Shown piece after piece: positions 5,815-11,456 of a stretch of DNA of 11,456 nucleotides. Within the stretch, counting starts at the first letter, position 1; each line of letters starts with the position of its first letter. The stretch spans positions 1-11,456 of the forward strand of contig JBCCQN010000241.1 of assembly GCA_039024315.1 (NCBI GenBank), given 5' to 3'. This DNA is from JBCAWW01 sp039024315 (GTDB lineage Bacteria > Bacteroidota > Bacteroidia > J057). Made by a program: the position numbers and the translations under genes. Under the pieces are notes generated by a model. It did not search any database and had not been told where the DNA came from. It saw only the letters and a program-made list of their open reading frames with translations.

Positions 5815-7096
5815 TAGATCTAAGTTGTCTGTATTTGTTCGTCCACTTGCATTGCTCGTTTTTCCGGTCCTGTTTTTTTGCTATGCACCTCAATGCTTAG
5901 GGCAAAGTCCTTTGGAAATTGAGCAAGCACTGCAAAACGATGAGCTTGCCTTTGCATTAGAGGCGAGCCAAAGACTCCTTCAATCCCATCAACAAACTTT
6001 TGCTTCTTTAAGTCCCACTTCATTTAGGCTCGACAAAATTCAGCCTAATGACGATAGCCTACAGATGAGGCATATGCGGACCCTGCTGGATATTTACCGC
6101 TTTTATGAACGCAATTATCCAGAAGAAGGCGAGTATTGGCTCAAAATGCAGGGGCAATGCGCGATTCTGTATCAAGATTCTTTGACAGGCTCCTTTTTCA
6201 CCAGCCTTAGGCGTTGTCTGAGCGTTCGACCGGAGGTCATGCCTAGCTACTTTATGGAGCAGTATAGTGAACGCTTGCTGCTAGCGATAGAGTCGGGCCA
6301 AGGACGGCAGGAAGATTGGATCCTTAATTTTTGCTTTCTCGAAAATCTCTGGCTCAATCTCGAGACTTGGTCTCCTGAACAAATTCCCCAAGCGGGTGTA
6401 TATCGTTTGCGCTTGGCAGCAGCCCTGCAAAAGGTGATTCCCTCTTGCGCCCAGCTTAAAGAGCAGTTTCAAGCGCCTCTGGAAAGGGATTTGATGCGAC
6501 CGACAGATTATCGCTTTTTGTACACTTGTATGCGCCTCAACGGCTGTCAGGCTTCGGACTTTCGCGATTCGGTTTTATATCGCTATCCGGTGGTGGCAGA
6601 CGAAGCCTATGCTGCTAGAGTGGCGGCATTAGAAGCCATGGAACAAGCCCAGCATCTGCGAGCCCTCCCTTGGCTCGAACGCGCCATAGAGTTGGAGGCA
6701 AACCCCTATTTCAAAGCGCAGGATTTTCTCCGCCTCGCGGAACTCTACCGTCAAATCAGCAACTTTCGGACCGCTCGCCTGTATGTCGAATATGCCGATG
6801 AGACTTTACCCGAATGGGGCCAGCCCTTTTTATTTTTGGCAGAAATGGTAGCTCAATCAGGTCCCTTTTGCAATTTTACTCCTCTCGAGCAAAAAGCCAC
6901 CAAATGGCTTGCCATTGACTTTTGTGAGGAAGCGATGAACACCAATCCGGCGCTTGAGACGGAGGCTATCAAGCTCATTCAAAAATACCGTAAAGGCATG
7001 CCGACTCAAGAAGAAGTCCTTTTTTATGGCTTTCAAATTGGAGATAGTTTTCCGCTGAGATGCTGGCTCGAATCAGCCACTAGAGTACGCTACTAA
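5780..7096 (+). CDS. Exported TPR-like protein with conserved C-terminal tail (coaX-linked family)
   Basis: This protein of up to 438 residues has no assigned function. The ATG start overlaps the preceding gene by 35 bases. A TTG at 5825 in the same frame would avoid the overlap and give a compact signal peptide (RPLALLVFPVLFF core, likely cleavage near L-G-Q, residues 40-42 of the long form), so the true start is uncertain. The body is alpha-helical. The best TPR-like unit is around 300-335 (F-L-R-L-A-E-L-Y-R-Q, then a helix with A-R-L-Y-V-E-Y-A). Residues 405-438 match a tail I recognise in Bacteroidota TPR proteins beside coaX: P-T-x-E-E-V-x-F-x-G-F-x-I-G-D-S, then C-W-L-E-S-A-T-R-V-R. The 'LFFC' is a poor lipobox, so a periplasmic rather than lipoprotein location is inferred. 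It probably works with the outer-membrane protein before it. Confidence 0.75.
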   Translation: MTAGLSAAWLINRSKLSVFVRPLALLVFPVLFFCYAPQCLGQSPLEIEQALQNDELAFALEASQRLLQSHQQTFASLSPTSFRLDKIQPNDDSLQMRHMRTLLDIYRFYERNYPEEGEYWLKMQGQCAILYQDSLTGSFFTSLRRCLSVRPEVMPSYFMEQYSERLLLAIESGQGRQEDWILNFCFLENLWLNLETWSPEQIPQAGVYRLRLAAALQKVIPSCAQLKEQFQAPLERDLMRPTDYRFLYTCMRLNGCQASDFRDSVLYRYPVVADEAYAARVAALEAMEQAQHLRALPWLERAIELEANPYFKAQDFLRLAELYRQISNFRTARLYVEYADETLPEWGQPFLFLAEMVAQSGPFCNFTPLEQKATKWLAIDFCEEAMNTNPALETEAIKLIQKYRKGMPTQEEVLFYGFQIGDSFPLRCWLESATRVRY

Positions 7097-7188
7097 GGGC
7101 TCTGGTTGAATTATTGAAAGAAACATGCCTAAATTCGTCCTCTCAATTCTTCTCCCAAGCAAAGAATCATCCTCTCAAAAATTACCCC

Positions 7189-8061
7189 ATGTTGCTTACT
7201 CCTTCTGATGACTGGCAAGATTATGCTTTGATTGACTCAGGAAATGGCGAAAAGCTAGAACGCTTTGGCCCTTATACCCTGCGTCGTCCTGAGCCACAGG
7301 CCGTGTGGGGGCGTTCTCTGAAAGAGGAAGCATGGATCACCCAAACCCATGCTCGCTTCGTGCAAGAAGGGAGTCACTCGGGCAAATGGGAACGACCCAA
7401 AAAGATGCCCGATCAATGGTTTGTAAAGTATTACTACAAGGGCATGAAGTTAAAGTTCAGGCTAGGGCTCACGGGATTTAAGCATGTGGGTATCTTTCCA
7501 GAACAGGCAGTCAATTGGAATTTTATCTATGAGCAGAGCAAGCGTCTCAACAAACCCAAGGTGCTGAATTTATTTGCTTATACTGGCGGAGCTTCTTTAG
7601 CGGCCAGAGCAGGCGGAGCCGATGTGATCCACTGTGATTCGATCAAAAATGTTCTCAATTGGGCCAACGCCAATATGCAAGCCAGCAATCTCAGTGATAT
7701 ACGTTGGTTACTAGAAGATGCCTTTAAGTTTGTGAAGCGAGAAGCGCGACGCGAACGCCAATATCAAGGGATCATCCTTGACCCTCCCGCCTATGGGCAT
7801 GGACCCAAAGGCGAGAAGTGGAAGCTTGACGATATGATCGACGAACTTTCGCAAGCAGTAGGACAAATTCTGGCGCCTAAGCAGGCCTTTTTGGTGTTTA
7901 ATAGTTATTCTCTTGGCTATTCACCGATGATTTTACAAAACTTAGTGATGACACATTTTCCTAGCGCCAAGGCCAAAAAGATCGAATCTGGAGAGCTGTA
8001 TATGCCCGAACTCTCGGGACGTCGTTTACCGATGGGAATTTTCGCTCGCTATACAAACTAA
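7189..8061 (+). CDS. Class I SAM-dependent methyltransferase (RlmI/RlmK-like, COG1092 type)
   Basis: This is a predicted rRNA (or other RNA) methyltransferase in the cytoplasm. From the ATG at 7189 it is 290 residues. The frame is open to a TTG at 7114, but the extra 25 residues are polar and unlike the family, whose members begin close to L-L-x-P-S-D-D-W-x-D-Y-x-L-I-D-S-G. SAM-binding motif I is V-L-N-L-F-A-Y-T-G-G-A-S (125-136) and motif IV is D-P-P-A-Y-G-H-G-P (198-206). E. coli RlmI makes m5C1962 in 23S rRNA, but this protein lacks an obvious N-terminal PUA domain, so the target is not established and no symbol is given. It lies 92 bases after the TPR gene, in the same direction; a separate promoter is possible but none is convincing. 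Confidence 0.85.
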   Translation: MLLTPSDDWQDYALIDSGNGEKLERFGPYTLRRPEPQAVWGRSLKEEAWITQTHARFVQEGSHSGKWERPKKMPDQWFVKYYYKGMKLKFRLGLTGFKHVGIFPEQAVNWNFIYEQSKRLNKPKVLNLFAYTGGASLAARAGGADVIHCDSIKNVLNWANANMQASNLSDIRWLLEDAFKFVKREARRERQYQGIILDPPAYGHGPKGEKWKLDDMIDELSQAVGQILAPKQAFLVFNSYSLGYSPMILQNLVMTHFPSAKAKKIESGELYMPELSGRRLPMGIFARYTN

Positions 8062-8221
8062 TTACCACTCACACATGAATTATTATGATTCGTGAAGCTT
8101 TATTGCAAGATTTAATCTTTTCGTAATAAAAAAACGTAAATCGGATAGTACATTGATATAAATAACAGGACACACTTTGGACACTGCACGCGACTTTTTG
8201 GCAGCTAAATCAAAGTGATCA

Positions 8222-8515
8222 ATGAAACAAGCTTTTCTTCTTTCTATCCTTCTCTTTGCAATTACCATTACCGTAACTGGTCAAACCATTGCCTATAAGC
8301 TCCCTGATATGCAAAAGCAGGAGCAGATCCATCACTGCGGCAATAAGTCTATCTGGATCAAAGGACACTGGCAATGGGACGAATCTCAACAATCTTATGT
8401 CTGGGAGAAAGGTAAATGTATGCCCCACAAGAAGGGCCATACCTACATCCCCGGTCGCTGGGTCAAAGTAGCCGAGGGCTGGAAGTGGCAAGCAGGTAGT
8501 TGGAAAAAAATCTAA
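8222..8515 (+). CDS. Small secreted WXXGXW-repeat protein
   Basis: This 97-residue protein has an N-terminal signal peptide (hydrophobic 4-18, likely cleavage at T-G-Q, 19-21). The mature part is about 75 residues, basic and Trp-rich. Two units of the YXWGXW/WXXGXW type (PF12779-like) are visible: W-I-K-G-H-W ... Y-V-W-E-K-G-K (45-65) and Y-I-P-G-R-W ... W-K-W-Q-A-G-S-W (75-94). Such repeats occur in small periplasmic or surface proteins of unknown role. Two cysteines (C39, C66) could form a disulfide, and H37-H38 with C39 could bind metal; both are inferences. The gene stands alone behind a 160-base AT-rich gap with no clear promoter match. Its TAA shares bases with the stop of the convergent serine hydrolase gene. 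Confidence 0.8.
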   Translation: MKQAFLLSILLFAITITVTGQTIAYKLPDMQKQEQIHHCGNKSIWIKGHWQWDESQQSYVWEKGKCMPHKKGHTYIPGRWVKVAEGWKWQAGSWKKI

Positions 8516-9927
8516 TTCTTCTCCAACATTTTGCTGATTTGCTCGCTTGCATGTCGGTTTTGCGGGTTAAGCGCTAAGGACTTTCGATAGTACTTAAGGG
8601 CTAGATCTTGATTGTTTATCGTCTGGTAGGCTTCGGCCAAGCTATCCCATACATTCCATGAAGCCGGATAGAGTTTAGTATTTTGGGTAAAGACTTTAAT
8701 CGCATCCTTAGGAGTCTGATCCAGTAAGCCATAGCCGATAGAATTAAGAGTGCGCTCAAGATCCAAATCAGGATTTTCAGCAAGCAGAGTACGGCAATTT
8801 TGGATCGCTACTTCAGTGGGCATGCTATCAAAGTTTTGCCAAACGACTTCTTCTGCTATCACTTGTGGATCTCTCAAGGCCAAAACGGTACTTGCCGCCG
8901 CATAATCAATGATTTGATCGACCCTAAAGCCAGAAGTATAGCCGTTAGCCAGCACGATCACCGCCAGTTCCTCCTCTGGGAAATATCTATAGCCGACTCG
9001 CCCCCCTCCCGTAAACCCAAAAGAAGCTTTGCCATTGAGCATATACTTGCCCCAGCCATAAGGCCTTGGCTGGTCGTCTGTAAGCTCAAAATCACTCCAC
9101 ATCAAGGCCTTACTTGCCGCGCTCATAAATTCATCTCGACGGAGGGATTGACTCCAATTGATAAATTCTTCCAGACTTAAACTCATACCCGCCGCTCCCA
9201 TCAGATAGTCTGGTACATTGAAGTTACCTCGCTCTAGTTTGCCTCCCGGCAAAGGCTCGTACTCTGTCGCCCAATCGGGGAGGAGGGTTGCGGCTAGCGG
9301 GGTGAATACTCTTTGAGGTGCTAGATGGGGGAACTGATGCGTTCCGATGAAATCGGCAAAAGAAGTACCCGAAAGCTGCTCAATGATGCGATTGATAAGC
9401 CAATAATTGCTCTGGTTATAGTGGAAGCGTTCGCCGGGGGCGAATAAAATATCCGCCGCAAAAACCAGCTCCTTGGCCTTTATCTCTGTATTGGCATCCA
9501 CATAAGCGATATCGGGCAGACCCGAGGAATGAGTCAACAAATGTTGCACCTGAACCTGCTGCCAAGGGCTCGGCAAATCGCTAAAATATTGGCTGATAGG
9601 ATCCTCTAGCTTGACTTTGCCCTCTTCAATCAATTTGAACAAGCCGGTCGTGGCGAAGATCTTGCTAAGCGAGTGCAGCCTAAAGGAAGAGGCGGCTTTT
9701 ACCGGCACTTGATGCTCAACATTGGCTAGACCGTAATAATTTTGGTGTATCACTTGATCCTTTTGCACGATCGCTACCGCCGCCCCCGGAATGCCGTGGC
9801 GAGCCATAAAACGCTTGATATAAGCGTCGATTTCTGCGGAAGAAGTTTGGGCGTAGCTCGTAAAATTGAGGACGAGCAGTACTAGAAGGCCTCCCAGACG
9901 GAGACCCAAATGTTGAGTCAATTGCAT
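8512..9927 (-). CDS. Serine hydrolase (beta-lactamase/PBP4*-type fold) with C-terminal TPR
   Basis: This exported protein of 471 residues has a signal peptide (hydrophobic 8-22, likely cleavage at Y-A-Q, 25-27). The hydrolase domain (about 30-345, PF00144 type) shows the nucleophile motif S86-L-S-K89 in FRLHSLSK, L-L-T-H-S-S-G-L-P-D (130-139), and Y170-N-Q where class C enzymes have Y-x-N. A-A-G-M-S-L follows (245-250), with T306-G-G-G in the place of the usual H/K-x-G box. It should be an esterase, peptidase or DD-peptidase-like enzyme; antibiotic resistance is not implied. Residues about 405-460 form TPR-like helices (D-S-L-A-E-A-Y, then A-L-K-Y-Y-R-K-S-L-A-L-N-P), as in many Bacteroidota members. 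It begins 30 bases after the DUF4097 gene on the same strand and may share its transcript. Confidence 0.9.
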   Translation of the reverse strand: MQLTQHLGLRLGGLLVLLVLNFTSYAQTSSAEIDAYIKRFMARHGIPGAAVAIVQKDQVIHQNYYGLANVEHQVPVKAASSFRLHSLSKIFATTGLFKLIEEGKVKLEDPISQYFSDLPSPWQQVQVQHLLTHSSGLPDIAYVDANTEIKAKELVFAADILFAPGERFHYNQSNYWLINRIIEQLSGTSFADFIGTHQFPHLAPQRVFTPLAATLLPDWATEYEPLPGGKLERGNFNVPDYLMGAAGMSLSLEEFINWSQSLRRDEFMSAASKALMWSDFELTDDQPRPYGWGKYMLNGKASFGFTGGGRVGYRYFPEEELAVIVLANGYTSGFRVDQIIDYAAASTVLALRDPQVIAEEVVWQNFDSMPTEVAIQNCRTLLAENPDLDLERTLNSIGYGLLDQTPKDAIKVFTQNTKLYPASWNVWDSLAEAYQTINNQDLALKYYRKSLALNPQNRHASEQISKMLEKN

Positions 9928-9957
9928 GATATGATAGTTTGAGGTATGTAAGTCCGC

Positions 9958-10770
9958 TTATTTCTGGCGGAGATAAATGCTGCCTAATTTGGTTTTGATA
10001 CTAATCTCAGGGTTTTCGCCCCCATTGAGTTTGGCGTGCTGCCAGCGAGAGTCTCGATATTGAAATTTGTCGTCTTCCGCCTGCGGCTTTTCGGAGGTCT
10101 CGATAAATTTGACGTCAAAGTCGGCGTAGATATCGCCCTTGTCAGCTTTGAGGCGTAAAAGTGTCTTGTATTGAGGCGGGAAGCTCAAATCGATATCGCC
10201 ATAGGTAGTGGTAATGAGCATGCTTTTGGGCGCTGGAACCTGCTGCCAATCGATGGTGATATTGCCCTCCGCAGTACTGGCATTGATGAGTCCGCTAAGC
10301 TGTTGGACTTTGATGTCGCCGGCGCTGAGTTCGATATTAAGATTGCCCGTAATGTCGCTGATATCCACATCTGCGCTAAAGTCCACATCGATCTCAATAT
10401 CAATATCGCGCGGGACTTCGATCTCGAGGTCAATCTTTTTGCTGTTGCCATCCACTTTGATTTCGACCACATTGTCCTCGGAGGCCATCTCGATATTGAT
10501 GGTGCCGCTAGAGACCTTGGTCAGGCCTTTGGAGCGGTCTTCCATTTCCGCTTCGTGGAACGCTTGTTCCTCTTGTACATCATAGCGAATCCAAACGTCT
10601 TGGCGGTCGGTCCCAATGATGGTAATGTCTCCTTTGTAGATGTCTAGGACTAGCTTTTTGGGCTGATCTTGTTGATCAAAAGCGAGATTTGCTTCTTCTT
10701 GGGCGTGTAAAAAGCTAGGGATGAGCGTTAGCAAAGCGTAAAAAACGAGTATGTATGTTTGTCTTCTCAT
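9958..10770 (-). CDS. DUF4097-family beta-strand repeat protein
   Basis: This is an exported 270-residue protein with a signal peptide (hydrophobic 7-20, likely cleavage after H-A23). The mature part is a series of short strands each turning at a G-D-I or similar step: K-G-D-I-T-I-I-G (46-53), A-G-D-I-K-V-Q (150-156), E-G-N-I-T-I-D (168-174), Y-G-D-I-D-L-S (190-196), K-G-D-I-Y-A-D (211-217) and L-G-S-I-Y-L (262-267). This is the right-handed beta-helix-like pattern of DUF4097/DUF4098 proteins, often called putative adhesins although a binding role is mostly unproved. An acidic Ile-Asp-rich stretch (121-140) stands out. It starts 4 bases after the stop of the HEAT-like membrane protein, so the two are surely co-transcribed. 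In Bacteroidota such pairs often follow an ECF sigma factor gene. Confidence 0.85.
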   Translation of the reverse strand: MRRQTYILVFYALLTLIPSFLHAQEEANLAFDQQDQPKKLVLDIYKGDITIIGTDRQDVWIRYDVQEEQAFHEAEMEDRSKGLTKVSSGTINIEMASEDNVVEIKVDGNSKKIDLEIEVPRDIDIEIDVDFSADVDISDITGNLNIELSAGDIKVQQLSGLINASTAEGNITIDWQQVPAPKSMLITTTYGDIDLSFPPQYKTLLRLKADKGDIYADFDVKFIETSEKPQAEDDKFQYRDSRWQHAKLNGGENPEISIKTKLGSIYLRQK

Positions 10771-10774
10771 GACT

Positions 10775-11456
10775 TTAAAGTTGGGCTAAAATCTTTTTGA
10801 GACTTTCTCTTTTCTCAGCCGGAATCTGCGGGTTTAGATGCTGGCTAAACTCTTCGAGCGACATCTTTTTGCCGCTTGCTTCCAAAGCTTCGGCTATGCT
10901 GATCAGCACCGGAGTGGAATGTTGAGCGCGAATCGCATTGACTAAGCCAAGTCGTGTTTGCGAAAGATGGCTGTAATCCATCAAAACGTCGATACAGGCG
11001 AGCTTAATATTGCTGCTTTCCTCATGGACCAGCATAAAGAGCAGGGCGTCGATCATCTTTTCATCTACCTGCTCCGCGCTGCGCAGCTGGGATACCAAAT
11101 GTATCTTTTCGTCTATCTCTTGGGTCTCGAGTAAAGCCACGACTTGTTCGCTAGAGACAGACGTTCGGCGCGAGCCGCTACCCCACTCCAAGCCGCCCCA
11201 AAAACTAAATACTATCAAAGCTACTGCCGCTGCCGCTTGAATCGGCCAAGATAGCCTCCGAAGTTTGGGTTTTGCTCCACTCGCTGCTTGGCTTTCCCCT
11301 TGCAGCAGCGCATAAAAGCCGGCATCCATTTTTGGCGTTTGCTCAGGAGATGGCATACTATCCATCAGATCACTAAAGTCCGATAGTTCGCTGAGTTCGA
11401 TTTCGCCCGCTTCGATCAATGATTCGAGCTGAGCTAGCTCCTGCTCACTGAGGCTG
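10775..11456 (-). CDS. Anti-sigma-like membrane protein with HEAT-type helical repeats, 5' truncated
   Basis: The frame runs off the right edge: 12 further in-frame codons (S-L-S-E-Q-E-L-A-Q-L-E-S) lie upstream of the TTG at 11419, so the real start is outside the window. Residues here are counted from that TTG. The visible N-terminal part is acidic and presumably cytoplasmic. A basic segment K-L-R-R (52-55) precedes one transmembrane helix (about 58-76), and the remaining 138 residues are helical (about 91-214), presumably periplasmic, with HEAT-like paired helices (for example I-D-A-L-L-F-M-L, then I-K-L-A-C-I-D-V-L). This layout matches the anti-sigma-like HEAT proteins found between an ECF sigma factor and a DUF4097 gene in Bacteroidota. 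Neither the sigma factor nor a zinc-binding anti-sigma domain can be seen here, so the regulatory role is inferred. Confidence 0.7.
   Translation of the reverse strand, partial: SLSEQELAQLESLIEAGEIELSELSDFSDLMDSMPSPEQTPKMDAGFYALLQGESQAASGAKPKLRRLSWPIQAAAAVALIVFSFWGGLEWGSGSRRTSVSSEQVVALLETQEIDEKIHLVSQLRSAEQVDEKMIDALLFMLVHEESSNIKLACIDVLMDYSHLSQTRLGLVNAIRAQHSTPVLISIAEALEASGKKMSLEEFSQHLNPQIPAEKRESLKKILAQL

Noticed and set aside
5783..5885. Possible lipoprotein signal (L-F-F-C) in the TPR protein
   Set aside because: The residues before the Cys are Phe-Phe, which do not fit the lipobox, and a standard signal peptidase I site (L-G-Q) follows.
7114..7188. N-terminal extension of the methyltransferase from a TTG
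   Set aside because: The 25 extra residues are unlike the family N terminus, and the ATG at 7189 is directly followed by the conserved start of the domain.
8107..8119. AAGATT-T-AATCTT inverted repeat after the methyltransferase gene, considered as a terminator
   Set aside because: The stem is AT-rich and weak, has a one-base loop, and is followed by only two more T residues, so I could not support it as a terminator.
8512..9927. Reading the serine hydrolase as an antibiotic-resistance beta-lactamase
   Set aside because: The fold is shared with many esterases and peptidases; the Y-N-Q and T-G-G boxes and the C-terminal TPR do not match true class C beta-lactamases.
10171..10647. Long plus-strand open frame (158 codons) antisense to the DUF4097 gene
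   Set aside because: It is a shadow of the Ile/Asp-rich repeat coding on the minus strand: GAT and ATC codons are reverse complements, so the antisense frame stays open. The translated product has no recognisable domain, and the minus-strand gene has a clear signal peptide and family pattern.

Overview
The window looks like ordinary chromosomal DNA from a member of the Bacteroidota. The evidence is the gene set (rsfS divergent from a monofunctional birA, coaX followed by an outer-membrane protein and a TPR protein with a lineage-typical C-terminal tail, an anti-sigma-like HEAT protein with a DUF4097 protein), the lack of Shine-Dalgarno sequences before most starts, and A-rich leaders. The moderate GC content and protein style would fit the Saprospiria, but that rank is only a guess. 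Coding density is high, no intergenic gap exceeds 300 bases, and I see no tRNA, rRNA, CRISPR array, transposase or phage gene.

Layout, left to right. (1) 1-1772, plus strand: a 5'-truncated endonuclease/exonuclease/phosphatase-fold protein whose stop overlaps the start of a PchR-like AraC-family regulator. (2) 1853-2278, plus: a small SRPBCC/AHSA1-fold protein. (3) 2279-2469: a convergent intergenic region packed with palindromes, including a 44-base hairpin, a perfect 18-base palindrome sharing its core, and a good intrinsic terminator for rsfS. (4) 2470-2847, minus: rsfS, divergent from the next block across a 158-base two-way promoter region. (5) 2950-7096, plus: a tight run birA-coaX-outer-membrane protein-TPR protein, in which all three junctions overlap. 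(6) 7189-8061, plus: a class I SAM-dependent methyltransferase of the RlmI/RlmK-like group. (7) 8222-8515, plus: a small secreted WXXGXW-repeat protein whose stop codon overlaps that of the convergent gene after it. (8) 11456-8512, minus: a HEAT-like membrane protein (truncated at the window edge), a DUF4097 beta-strand-repeat protein and a serine hydrolase with a C-terminal TPR, closely spaced and probably co-transcribed.

How the genes relate. Block 5 joins two cofactor genes (biotin attachment; the first step of CoA synthesis) to two exported proteins of unknown role. Block 8 resembles the Bacteroidota arrangement in which an ECF sigma factor precedes an anti-sigma-like HEAT protein and a DUF4097 protein; the sigma gene, if present, lies beyond the right edge. 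I do not find a clear-cut novel system. The best leads are the palindrome cluster at 2287-2404, the uncharacterised envelope pair attached to coaX, and the minus-strand envelope cluster on the right.
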